A stretch of 64,000 nt of DNA from DASSKA01 sp963839365 (GTDB lineage Bacteria; Actinomycetota; Actinomycetes; Propionibacteriales; Nocardioidaceae), in NCBI GenBank assembly GCA_963839365.1, contig CAWIUT010000010.1, positions 248,001 to 312,000 on the forward strand. Direction: 5' to 3'. The translations under genes were made by a program, and so were the position numbers. Positions within the stretch are counted from its first letter, which is position 1, and each line of letters begins with the position of its first letter. Below the pieces are notes generated by a model. The model saw only the letters and a program-made list of their open reading frames with translations, did not search any database and was not told the origin of the DNA. This document shows, piece by piece, positions 43,757 through 51,516 of the stretch.

Positions 43757-44992
43757 GTGCCGGAACCGCTGCTGCGCGCGTTGGCCCGGGTGCGCGCGTC
43801 GATCCTCGACCCGGACGCCCTGGTGCGTGCGGTCGGCTCCGGTCGCCGCAAGGGCGAGCGGCCGAGCGTACGACGCGTCGAGCTCAGGTACGTCGACCTG
43901 AGAGCCGGCCGGCACCTGCAGGTGGTCCGCTACGACGACACCCAGGCGCACACCTCCAACCACCCGGTGGGCGACCCCGCCCGCGCGGTGGTCGACGACC
44001 TGCTCGACGAGCCGTTCGGGAACTGGCACGTGGAGACCACCACCGAGACCCACCAGCTGCGGGTCACGAAGCGGCTGGAGGCCGCCGTGCACACCAGCAA
44101 CCGGTCCGCTGGCTCGCGCCCACAGCCGTCCCGGTCCCACGACCGGAGCAAGTCGCGGCTGCTGCCGGAGGACGACCCGGTGCTCGTCGCTCTCGGCATC
44201 TCCGGACAGGACGGGACCGTCAAGCCCGGCAGGCAGGCGAAGTACCGCCAGGTCGAGGAGTTCCTGCGCTCACTGGCCCCCGCCGTCGACGACGCCCTGG
44301 ACTCCGGGCGGCTCCGCACGCCGACCGCCGCGGAGCCGTTGCGGGTGGTGGACCTCGGCTGCGGGAACGCCTACCTGACCTTCGCCGCGCACCGGTACCT
44401 GACCGCAGTGCGCGGGCTGCCGGTGCACGTGGTGGGCGTGGACACCAAGGCGCAGTCGCGCGAGCACAACGCCGCCGTCGCGGACCGGCTGGGGATCGGC
44501 GGCAGCGCCACCTTCGTGCAAGGGGCGATCGCTCCCGAGGTGCTGGACGGCGTGCTGCCCGGCCGGCCGGACGTGGTGCTGGCCCTGCACGCCTGCGACA
44601 CCGCCACGGACGACGCGCTGGCCTGCGCGGTCGGCTGGGGTGCCGCGCTCGTGCTCGCGGCGCCGTGCTGCCACCACGAGGTGGCCGCCCAGCTGCGCAG
44701 GACGCCGGCCCCGGCGCCGTACCCGCTCCTCACCCGGCACGGCATCCTCCGCGAGCGCTTCGCCGACACGCTCACCGACGCGCTGCGGGCGGGCGCCTTG
44801 CGGCTGGCCGGCTACCGGGTGGACGTCGTGGAGTTCGTGGAGAGCAAGCACACGCCGCGCAACTCGCTGCTGCGCGCGGTACGCACCGGCGCGGGGCCGT
44901 CCGCGCAGGCGCGCGCCGAGCTGGACGGGCTGACCAGCACCTGGCACGTGCGCCCCCGTCTCGTGGAGCTGCTCGATGCCCAGCACGGCTAG
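43757..44992 (+). CDS. SAM-dependent methyltransferase (Methyltransf_32-like)
   Basis: A 411-residue protein. Residues 1-130 form a basic N-terminal domain (VRRVELRYVDLRAGRHLQVV, HQLRVTKRLEAAVHTSNR) that may bind RNA. The catalytic part has motif I VVDLGCGNAYLTFAAHRYL (about residues 197-215), GVDTKAQSREHN, and VVLALHACDTATDDALA with CCHHEVA, a pattern of the Methyltransf_32 group. The substrate, perhaps RNA, is not known. GTG 43757 follows the small membrane peptide by 2 nt. The 3' end overlaps the next gene by 17 nt. Confidence 0.85.
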   Translation: MPEPLLRALARVRASILDPDALVRAVGSGRRKGERPSVRRVELRYVDLRAGRHLQVVRYDDTQAHTSNHPVGDPARAVVDDLLDEPFGNWHVETTTETHQLRVTKRLEAAVHTSNRSAGSRPQPSRSHDRSKSRLLPEDDPVLVALGISGQDGTVKPGRQAKYRQVEEFLRSLAPAVDDALDSGRLRTPTAAEPLRVVDLGCGNAYLTFAAHRYLTAVRGLPVHVVGVDTKAQSREHNAAVADRLGIGGSATFVQGAIAPEVLDGVLPGRPDVVLALHACDTATDDALACAVGWGAALVLAAPCCHHEVAAQLRRTPAPAPYPLLTRHGILRERFADTLTDALRAGALRLAGYRVDVVEFVESKHTPRNSLLRAVRTGAGPSAQARAELDGLTSTWHVRPRLVELLDAQHG

Positions 44993-46010
44993 CCTCCGGC
45001 TGGCCGTACTGCTCGGGCTGCTCGGGCTGCTCGGGCTGCTCGGGCTGCCCGCGCCGGCGGCCGGGGCTCCGCAACCACCGCCGACGGCCCGGTCGCGGGT
45101 GCTGTGCCAGCTGCACAACCCGCGGATCGTGGAGTCCAGCGGCCTCGTGGACCACGGGCCGTTGCTGTTCACCGAGAACGACTCCGGGGACGGTCCGTAC
45201 CTGTACGCGGTGGCGAAGTCGAGCTGCCGGATCGCCGTGATCACGACGTACTCCTCGCAGCGTCCCAGTGACGCGGAGGCGCTCGCGCCGGGCAGCCACG
45301 GGTCGGTGTGGGTCGGCGACATCGGCGACAACGACCTCCGCCGCTCCTCGATCGCCGTCTACCGCGTGCGCGAGCGGGGGCTGCCCCGTCGGGTGAACGC
45401 CCCGCGCTACACGCTGGTCTACCCAGACGGCCCGCACAACGCCGAGACGCTGCTGCGGTCGCCGCGCACCGGCCGGCTCTACGTGGTCACCAAGGCGGTC
45501 ACCGGCGGCACGGTGTACGCCGCCCCGGCGGACCTGTCCGCGACCGGCACCAACCGGCTCCACCGGGTCGCCGACGTGCCCGGGCTGATCACCGACGGCA
45601 CGTTCTTCCCCGACGGCAGGCACGTGGTGCTGCGCACCTACGGCACCGCCACCGTGTTCACCTTCCCCGGTTACCGGGCGCTGGGGACCGTGCGGCTGCC
45701 GCACCAGCGGCAGGGCGAGGGGCTGGCGGTCTCGCCGCGCGGGAAGGTCTACCTCAGCAGCGAGGGAGCGTTCGCGCCGGTCCTGCAGGTCGCCCTGCCG
45801 GACTCGCTGGCCCGGCTGGCCGGCGTCCCGGCCGCCGGCCGGCTCGGCGCGCGGCCCGCCCCACCACCGCGCGCGATGCTGCGGCACCGGCCCGCCGCCG
45901 GAGGCCAGGATGCACTGCTGACGTGGCTGACGACCGGGGCGCTCGTCGTGGCCGGGGCGGTGTGGCTGCTGTTCACATTCGCTCTACCACGTACTCGACG
46001 CAGGCAGTGA
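44976..46010 (+). CDS. secreted beta-propeller protein with C-terminal membrane helix
   Basis: A 344-residue protein. The signal peptide is a run of LGL repeats (RLAVLLGLLGLLGLLGLPAP). The body has propeller-like strands (ESSGLVDHGPLLFTENDSGD, GSVWVGDIGDNDLRRSSIAV, GRLYVVTKAVTGGTVYAAPA, EGLAVSPRGKVYLSSEGAFA). A Pro-rich linker and one helix (TTGALVVAGAVWLLFTFALP) then anchor it, ending RTRRRQ in the cytosol. The function is unknown; a sensor or scaffold outside the membrane is plausible. It overlaps the methyltransferase start-side and serC tail-side (38 bp convergent overlap). Confidence 0.8.
   Translation: MPSTASLRLAVLLGLLGLLGLLGLPAPAAGAPQPPPTARSRVLCQLHNPRIVESSGLVDHGPLLFTENDSGDGPYLYAVAKSSCRIAVITTYSSQRPSDAEALAPGSHGSVWVGDIGDNDLRRSSIAVYRVRERGLPRRVNAPRYTLVYPDGPHNAETLLRSPRTGRLYVVTKAVTGGTVYAAPADLSATGTNRLHRVADVPGLITDGTFFPDGRHVVLRTYGTATVFTFPGYRALGTVRLPHQRQGEGLAVSPRGKVYLSSEGAFAPVLQVALPDSLARLAGVPAAGRLGARPAPPPRAMLRHRPAAGGQDALLTWLTTGALVVAGAVWLLFTFALPRTRRRQ
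45009..45044 (+). repeat. 9-bp x 4 repeat in a signal peptide
   Basis: Four perfect copies of CTGCTCGGG encode the LGL-repeat hydrophobic core of the signal peptide of the propeller protein. Copy-number change would lengthen or shorten the core by three residues without a frameshift. Confidence 0.85.
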
Positions 46011-47094
46011 GCGCCTCGACGTCGGCGGGGTCGACCGCCGGGAACATCGCGACGCGCAGCTGGTTGCGGCCGAGCTTGCGGTAGGGCTCCACGTCCACGA
46101 TCCCGTTGGCGCGCAGCGTCGCGGCCACCGCGGACGCGTCCACGTCGTCGGCGAAGTCGATGGTGCCGATGACCAGGGAGCGCTGGTCCCGGTCCTTCAC
46201 GTAGGGCGAGGTGTAGGAGGTCTTCTCCGCCCAGGTGTAGAGCCGGGTGCTGCTGTCGGTGGTACGCCCGACCGCGAACTCCAACCCGCCCTGCGCGTTC
46301 AGCCAGTCCAGCTGCTCGGCCATCAAGAACAGCGTGGCGATCGAGGGGGTGTTGTAGGTCTGGTTCTTCGCGGAGTTCTCGATCGCGGCGGACAGGTCCA
46401 GGAACGCCGGCACCCACCGGCCGGCGGCCTTGATCTCGGCGGCCCGCTCCAGGGCGGCCGGGGAGAGCACCGCGACCCACAGCCCGCCGTCGGAGGCCAG
46501 GTTCTTCTGCGGGGCGAAGTAGTAGGCGTCGGTCTGGGCGATGTCGACCGGGAGCCCGCCCGCCCCGGAGGTGGCGTCCACCAGCAGCAACGCGCCCTCG
46601 TCGGCGCCGGCCACCCGGCGCACCGGCGCCATCACGCCGGTCGAGGTCTCGTTGTGCGGCCAGGCGTAGGCGTCCACGCCCGCCTCGGCGCACGGCTCCG
46701 GTCGGGTCCCGGGCGGTGCCTCGACCACGGTCGGCTCGGCCAGGAACGGCGCGGCCTGGGCGGCCTTCGCGAACTTGGCGGAGAACTCGCCGAACGCCAG
46801 ATGTTGGCTGCGCTCGCGGACCAGGCAGAACGTGGCGATGTCCCAGAACGCGGTGGACCCGCCGTTGCCGAGCACCACCTCGTACCCCGCGGGCAGCGCG
46901 AACAGCTGCCGGACCCCCTCGCGGACGCGGCCCACCAGGTTCTTGACCGGGGCCTGCCGGTGCGAGGTGCCGAGCAGGCTGGTGCCGCTGGCGGCCAGCC
47001 TCTGCAGCGCCTCGACGCGGACCTTGGAGGGACCGGCACCGAAACGGCCGTCGGCCGGCTTGAGCGAGTCAGGGAGGGTGAGGGTGTCGGCCAC
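45973..47094 (-). CDS. serC: phosphoserine aminotransferase
   Basis: A 373-residue fold-type I PLP enzyme of the mycobacterial SerC type. Visible are GRFGAGPSKVRVEALQRLAA, GTSHRQAPVKNLVGRVREGV, NGGSTAFWDIATFCL, substrate and PLP segments NETSTGVMAPV and VDATSGAGGLP, and the Schiff-base lysine in YYFAPQKNLASDGG (about residue 190). It makes 3-phosphoserine from 3-phosphohydroxypyruvate and glutamate in serine synthesis, and related steps of B6 synthesis in some bacteria. GTG 47094 is chosen (ADTLTLPDSLKPADG) with CGAGG upstream. pdxH, a B6 gene, is 3 kb away. Confidence 0.94.
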   Translation of the reverse strand: MADTLTLPDSLKPADGRFGAGPSKVRVEALQRLAASGTSLLGTSHRQAPVKNLVGRVREGVRQLFALPAGYEVVLGNGGSTAFWDIATFCLVRERSQHLAFGEFSAKFAKAAQAAPFLAEPTVVEAPPGTRPEPCAEAGVDAYAWPHNETSTGVMAPVRRVAGADEGALLLVDATSGAGGLPVDIAQTDAYYFAPQKNLASDGGLWVAVLSPAALERAAEIKAAGRWVPAFLDLSAAIENSAKNQTYNTPSIATLFLMAEQLDWLNAQGGLEFAVGRTTDSSTRLYTWAEKTSYTSPYVKDRDQRSLVIGTIDFADDVDASAVAATLRANGIVDVEPYRKLGRNQLRVAMFPAVDPADVEALTACVEYVVERM

Positions 47095-47198
47095 GGAATA
47101 CCTCGGCGATCTCCAGCGCGATGACCTGACCCCGTTGTCAGAGCTTCCTGACCTATTCTGGCACCCGCCCGGCACCGCGAACCGACAGGGGACACGTG

Positions 47199-47714
47199 AT
47201 GGACGCCGCCTCGCCCGCACCTGCCCCGGCCGCACCGGCCGGGCTGCGGCTGGCCGCGGTCCGGTTCACCGATCCCGATGCGCAGCTGCTGGTGGCGCAG
47301 GTGCAGGCGGAGTACGTCGCCCGCTACGGAGGCCCTGACAACACCCCGTTCGAGGCGGAGGTGTTCGACCCGCCCTCGGGGGCGTTCTTCGTCGGCTACC
47401 TCGACGACGTGCCGACGGCGTGCGGCGGGTGGCGGTTCCGTCCGGACGTGCAGGAGCTGGGGCGGGTCCGGGCCGCCGAGGTGAAGCGGATGTACGTCGC
47501 ACCGGCGGGCAGGCGGGCCGGGCACGCCCGCGTCGTACTCGCCCACCTGGAGGCGACCTCCCGTGCCGCCGGCGCGGACCTGATGGTGCTCGAGACCGGG
47601 CTCGCGCAGCCGGAGGCGATCGCGCTGTACACCTCCTCCGGCTATGTGCCGGTGCCGGCGTTCGGGCACTACGCCTGGTCGCCGACCGCGCGCTGCTACG
47701 GCAAGCCGCTGTAG
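47199..47714 (+). CDS. GNAT family N-acetyltransferase
   Basis: A 171-residue acetyltransferase. After a Pro/Ala-rich start come LAAVRFTDPDAQLLVAQVQA, the motif D/A segment VKRMYVAPAGRRAGHARVVL (acetyl-CoA pyrophosphate loop RRAGHA) and motif B LETGLAQPEAIALYTSSGYV. The substrate is unknown. ATG 47199 is preceded by AGGGGAC. It is divergent from serC across about 100 bp containing a possible TATTCT -10 box (47154-47159). Confidence 0.9.
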   Translation: MDAASPAPAPAAPAGLRLAAVRFTDPDAQLLVAQVQAEYVARYGGPDNTPFEAEVFDPPSGAFFVGYLDDVPTACGGWRFRPDVQELGRVRAAEVKRMYVAPAGRRAGHARVVLAHLEATSRAAGADLMVLETGLAQPEAIALYTSSGYVPVPAFGHYAWSPTARCYGKPL

Positions 47715-47797
47715 CGACCCCGGGACTTTCGCCCCTTTCGTCGGCGCCGTGGACGCCGCAGGCTGGGCCCCGCAACAGGGTTCCGGAGGAGGGCGAG

Positions 47798-48376
47798 ATG
47801 ACCGAGGAGCAGCGCTACGACGTGGTGGGCAGCTACCCGGGGTTCGAGCTGCGCTGCTACGCCGCGCACCTGGTCGCCGAGATCACCGTCGACGGAAGCT
47901 TCGAGGACGCGGGCAACCGGGCGTTCCTGCCGCTGGCCGGCTACATCGGCGGGCGCAACCGGTTCCGCATCAAGGTGGCGATGACCGCGCCCGTGATCCA
48001 GGAGCCCGCCCGGCCGGGCTCCTCCGAACGGATCGCGATGACCGCGCCGGTGCTTCAGCAGCCCGGCGCCGAGTCGGGGCAGTACGCCGTCGGCTTCGTG
48101 ATGCCCAGCAAGTACACCGAGCGGACGCTGCCCGAGCCGGCCGACCCCCGGATCCGGATCCGCGCGGTGCCGGAGCAGTACGCCGCCGCCCGACGGTTCT
48201 CCGGGCGGTGGGGCCAGCGCGGGTACCAGGCCCAGGAGGACCAGCTGCTGCGCAGCATCGAGGCGGCCGGCTTCGAGGTGGCCGGGCCGGTCCGGTTCGC
48301 CCGCTACAACCCGCCGTGGACGCCGTGGTTCCTGCGCCGCAACGAGGTGGTCGCCCCGGTGCGGCCCGCGCACTGA
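47798..48376 (+). CDS. SOUL family heme-binding protein
   Basis: A 192-residue SOUL/HEBP protein. It has YDVVGSYPGFELRCYAAHLV, the fold core GSFEDAGNRAFLPLAGYIGG, and the typical repeat KVAMTAPVIQEP ... RIAMTAPVLQQP, then PSKYTERTLPEPADPRIRIR. SOUL proteins bind heme or tetrapyrroles and may act as carriers or dealkylating enzymes. It is cytosolic, with no signal peptide. GGAGGAGGG precedes ATG 47798. The end WTPWFLRRNEV is conserved in the bacterial branch. Confidence 0.92.
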   Translation: MTEEQRYDVVGSYPGFELRCYAAHLVAEITVDGSFEDAGNRAFLPLAGYIGGRNRFRIKVAMTAPVIQEPARPGSSERIAMTAPVLQQPGAESGQYAVGFVMPSKYTERTLPEPADPRIRIRAVPEQYAAARRFSGRWGQRGYQAQEDQLLRSIEAAGFEVAGPVRFARYNPPWTPWFLRRNEVVAPVRPAH

Positions 48377-48415
48377 GGCGCCGGTCGTCAGTGGGTGCGG
48401 CTGGCGCCCCCCGGG

Positions 48416-49006
48416 CTAGCGGCTGACCAGCAGGTACCTCTCGTCGGTGATCTCGCCGCCCCAGTACGCCGGGTCGGTGAGCGGGTGTACGAGGCAGGAG
48501 CGGCCGTGTGCCGCGACGAGCGCCTCCGCGTCCCTCGCGCGCAGGCCGGCGCCGGTGAACCAGCAGCCCTCCACCAGGACCAGCCGGCCGCCGCCCCGGA
48601 GCAGCCGGCACCAGCGGCCCAGTGCGGCAGCCGGGTCGGGAAGCGCCCACAGCACGTGCCGGGAGAGCACCACGTCGTAGCTGCGCTGCTGCAGCGGAGG
48701 GTCGGCGGCGTCGCCCTCGACGAGGGTGACGCCGAGTCCGGCCGACTTCGTGCGGGCGCGCTCGAGCATCAGCGGCGACACGTCCACGCCGCGCACGACA
48801 TGGCCCTGCTCGGCAAGCAGGACGGACAGCGTGCCGGTGCCGCAGCCCAGGTCGGCGACCATGGCCGGCGCAGCGGGCAGCGCGTCGGTCAGCAGCGCCC
48901 GCCACGCGCGTCGTACGTCGGGATCGCGAAGCCCGTGGTCCGGCTCGTCGTCGAACCCGTCGGCTTCCGCGTCCCAGCTCGCCCGGGTCTCGGCGAGGTC
49001 GCTCAT
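48416..49006 (-). CDS. class I SAM-dependent methyltransferase
   Basis: A 196-residue Methyltransf_11/25 enzyme. Motif I is VADLGCGTGTLSVLLAEQGH (about residues 50-69), then VRGVDVSPLMLERARTKSA, VEGDAADPPL and DVVLSRHVLWALPDPAAALG, followed by GGGRLVLVEGCWF. The small size and open active site suggest a small-molecule substrate. The start codon overlaps the citrate synthase stop by 4 nt (ATGA), so the two form an operon; whether they share a pathway is unknown. Confidence 0.9.
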   Translation of the reverse strand: MSDLAETRASWDAEADGFDDEPDHGLRDPDVRRAWRALLTDALPAAPAMVADLGCGTGTLSVLLAEQGHVVRGVDVSPLMLERARTKSAGLGVTLVEGDAADPPLQQRSYDVVLSRHVLWALPDPAAALGRWCRLLRGGGRLVLVEGCWFTGAGLRARDAEALVAAHGRSCLVHPLTDPAYWGGEITDERYLLVSR

Positions 49007-50103
49007 GCCCAGGCCGGGTTCCAGCCCTCGACCTGGTCGGCGCGGCGGGAGGAGGGGCCGGCGTACTTCGCCGACGGCCGGACCAGCCGGCCGGTGCGCT
49101 TCTGCTCCAGGATGTGCGCCGACCAGCCGCCGGTGCGTGCGCAGGTGAACATCGAGGTGAACATGTGCGGCGGCACCTCGGCGAAGTCGAGCACGATCGC
49201 GGCCCAGAACTCCACGTTGGTCTCCAGCACCCGGTCCGGGCGGCGCTCACGGAGCTCGGCGAGCGCGGCCTTCTCCAGCGCCTCCGCGACCTCGAAGCGC
49301 GGCGCGCCGAGCTCGCGGGCGGTGCGGCGCAGCACCCGGGCGCGCGGGTCCTCGGCGCGGTAGACCCGGTGCCCGAAGCCCATCAGGCGCTGGTGGTTGT
49401 CCAGCAGCTCCTTGACGTAGGAGTCCGCCTCGCCGCGGCGCTCCACCTCCTCGATCATGCCGAGCACCCGGGACGGCGCGCCGCCGTGCAGCGGCCCGCT
49501 CATCGCGCCCACCGCCGCGGACAGCGCGGCGCCGACGTCGGCGCCGGTGGAGGCCACCACCCGGGCCGTGAACGTGGAGGCGTTCATGCCGTGCTCGGCC
49601 GCGGAGGCCCAGTACGCGTCGACGGCCTTGACGTGCTTGGGGTCCGGTTCGCCGCGCCAGCGGACCATGAACCGCTCGGTGATCGACTCGGCCTTGTCCA
49701 CCTCGGACTGGGGGACCATCGGCTCGCCCAGCCCGCGGGCGGCCTGTGCGACGTACGACAGCACCATCACCGCGGCGCGGGCCAGGTCGTCGCGGACCCG
49801 GGCGTCGTCGACGTCGTACACCGGCCGCAGGCCCCACACCGGCGCCAGCATCGCGATCGCGCTCTGCACATCGACGCGGATGTCACCGGAGTGCACCGGC
49901 AGCGGGAACGGTTCGGCGGGCGGCATCCCCGGCTGGTAGGCGCCGTCGACCAGCAGCCCCCAGACGTTCTCGAACGGCACGTGACCGACGATGTCCTCGA
50001 TGTCCACGCCGCGGTAGCGCAGCGCGGAGCCCGCCTTGTCCGGCTCCGCGATCTGCGTCTCGAAGGCGACCACGCCCTCGAGTCCCTGCTGTACCTCGCT
50101 CAT
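49003..50103 (-). CDS. citrate synthase 2
   Basis: A 366-residue citrate synthase of the short actinobacterial type (CitA/citrate synthase 2). The catalytic residues are in GPLHGGAPSRVLGMIEE (His), GFGHRVYRAEDPRARVL (His) and VEFWAAIVLDFAEVP (Asp). It condenses acetyl-CoA with oxaloacetate. Many actinobacteria have a main citrate synthase elsewhere and this second copy beside pdxH, as here, where pdxH starts 96 bp away on the other strand. A methylcitrate role cannot be excluded. Confidence 0.93.
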   Translation of the reverse strand: MSEVQQGLEGVVAFETQIAEPDKAGSALRYRGVDIEDIVGHVPFENVWGLLVDGAYQPGMPPAEPFPLPVHSGDIRVDVQSAIAMLAPVWGLRPVYDVDDARVRDDLARAAVMVLSYVAQAARGLGEPMVPQSEVDKAESITERFMVRWRGEPDPKHVKAVDAYWASAAEHGMNASTFTARVVASTGADVGAALSAAVGAMSGPLHGGAPSRVLGMIEEVERRGEADSYVKELLDNHQRLMGFGHRVYRAEDPRARVLRRTARELGAPRFEVAEALEKAALAELRERRPDRVLETNVEFWAAIVLDFAEVPPHMFTSMFTCARTGGWSAHILEQKRTGRLVRPSAKYAGPSSRRADQVEGWNPAWA

Positions 50104-50186
50104 GTGCGACTCCTCGTCTCAGCTCGGGGGTTGCCCCGGTCATGAATTGTCGCGCGGCTTCCCCGCTCTCGCGCCGGGCGGGTCGA

Positions 50187-50192
50187 TAGATT
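50187..50192 (+). promoter_or_regulatory. -10 box for leaderless pdxH mRNA
   Basis: TAGATT lies 6 nt before the pdxH ATG and no ribosome binding site is seen. The block GGCGGGTCGATA just before it is the same as at the small-protein operon promoter (43641-43652). Confidence 0.5.
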
Positions 50193-50198
50193 CGAGCC

Positions 50199-50855
50199 AT
50201 GGACGAGCGGGAGCTGGCCGAGCTGCGTCGGGAGTACGCCGCCGAGGGGCTGTGCGAGGACGACGTGCCGGCGGACCCGCTGGCGATGTTCCGGCGCTGG
50301 ATGCACGACGCGGTGAGCGCCGGGCTGCACGAGCCGAACGCGATGGTGGTCGCCTCCGTCTCGACGGCCGGCGAGCCGTCGGCCCGGATGGTGCTGCTGA
50401 AGGGGCTCGACGAGCGGGGGTTCTGCTTCTACACCAACTACGAGTCCCGCAAGAGCCTGGAGCTGGGAGACCGGCCGGCGTGCGCGCTGCTGTTCCCGTG
50501 GCACCCGTTGCAGCGGCAGGTGCGGATCGAGGGCACCGCGGACCGGATGACCCTGGAGGAGAACCAGGCCTACTTCGACACCCGGCCGCGCGCGTCCCGG
50601 CTCGGGGCGTGGGCCTCGCCGCAGTCGCAGGTGGTCGCCTCGCGGCAGGTGCTCGACGAGGGGTACGCCGCGGTGGCCTCGCGGTTCGGGGACGACGAGC
50701 CGATCCCCGTTCCGCCGCACTGGGGCGGGTACCGGGTCCGGCCGGAGAGCCTGGAGTTCTGGCAGGGCAGGCCCGGCCGGATGCACGACCGGCTGCGCTA
50801 CCGGCGTACCGGCCCAGCCCACGGCGCCTGGGTGGTCGAGCGGCTCGCGCCGTGA
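50199..50855 (+). CDS. pdxH: pyridoxamine 5'-phosphate oxidase
   Basis: A 218-residue FMN enzyme. Motifs: EPNAMVVASVSTAGEPSARM, LLKGLDERGFCFYTNYESRK (FMN phosphate site), LFPWHPLQRQVRIEGTADRM, ASPQSQVV, and the C-terminal dimerisation segment PPHWGGYRVRPESLEFWQGR ending RLHDR-like RMHDRLRYRR. It oxidises pyridoxine/pyridoxamine phosphate to PLP, the cofactor of serC nearby. Length and all motifs are normal. Confidence 0.96.
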   Translation: MDERELAELRREYAAEGLCEDDVPADPLAMFRRWMHDAVSAGLHEPNAMVVASVSTAGEPSARMVLLKGLDERGFCFYTNYESRKSLELGDRPACALLFPWHPLQRQVRIEGTADRMTLEENQAYFDTRPRASRLGAWASPQSQVVASRQVLDEGYAAVASRFGDDEPIPVPPHWGGYRVRPESLEFWQGRPGRMHDRLRYRRTGPAHGAWVVERLAP

Positions 50856-50868
50856 GCCAAACGGGTTG

Positions 50869-50886
50869 TGAGTGAGCGCTCACTCA
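50869..50886. promoter_or_regulatory. 18-bp perfect palindrome, TetR operator
   Basis: TGAGTGAGCGCTCACTCA is a perfect 18-bp palindrome that lies between TTGTGA (-35, 50866-50871) and TAGTGT (-10, 50889-50894, 17-bp spacer). The TetR gene starts 15 bp downstream. Binding here would block the promoter of the tetR-ABC operon. TGAGTGA/TCACTCA half sites are common for TetR-family autorepressors. Autoregulation is inferred but the layout is classical. Confidence 0.75.
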
Positions 50887-50900
50887 TTTAGTGTGGTGGC

Positions 50901-51515
50901 GTGATGAGGACCCAGGCCCGCTCCGGGCGCGCGGCACCGATGTCGCCCGACGAACGACGCCGGGCCATCGTGGACGCGGTGATCCCGCTGCTGCTCGAGC
51001 ACGGTCGTTCGCTGACCACCCGGCAGATCGCCGAGGGGGCGGGCATTGCCGAGGGCACCATCTTCCGGGTCTTCGACAGCAAGGAGGCGCTGGTCGACGC
51101 GGCGCTCGACCGGGCGTTCGACCGCGGCCCGTTCCTGGCCAGGCTGGCCGGGATCGACCGTGGCCTGCCGCTGCGCGAGCGGCTGGTCGCCCTGGTGAGC
51201 GTCCTCCAGGACCGGTTCATGGAGATCTTCGCGCTGATGGCCGCCGTCGGGATGGTGGCACCGCCCGAGCAGCACGACGAGCACGACGGCCCCGGCCCCT
51301 GGCGCGCCAAGCTGCAGGAGGACCTGGTCGCGCTGGTCGGCGACGACGCGGCTCTACTGCGGATCCCCGCCGAGGAGCTGCTGAAGGCGCTCCGGCTGCT
51401 CACCTTCGCGGGCAGCCACACGCAGATCGCCGACCACCAGCTGATGACTCCCGAGCAGATCGTCGACCTGGTGCTGTACGGCGCGCTGGCCGACACCGAC
51501 ACGAGGAAGCCCTGA
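50901..51515 (+). CDS. TetR family transcriptional regulator
   Basis: A 204-residue regulator. The N-terminal HTH reads RRAIVDAVIPLLLEHGRSLT, TRQIAEGAGIAEGTIFRVFD and SKEALVDAALDRAF; the C-terminal helical domain would bind a ligand. GTG 50901 is 6 nt after the -10 (leaderless); ATG 50904 and the internal ATG near MSPDERRR are alternatives. It lies 1 nt upstream of a two-gene ABC exporter and so probably represses that exporter until its substrate appears. Confidence 0.92.
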   Translation: MMRTQARSGRAAPMSPDERRRAIVDAVIPLLLEHGRSLTTRQIAEGAGIAEGTIFRVFDSKEALVDAALDRAFDRGPFLARLAGIDRGLPLRERLVALVSVLQDRFMEIFALMAAVGMVAPPEQHDEHDGPGPWRAKLQEDLVALVGDDAALLRIPAEELLKALRLLTFAGSHTQIADHQLMTPEQIVDLVLYGALADTDTRKP

Positions 51516-51516
51516 C

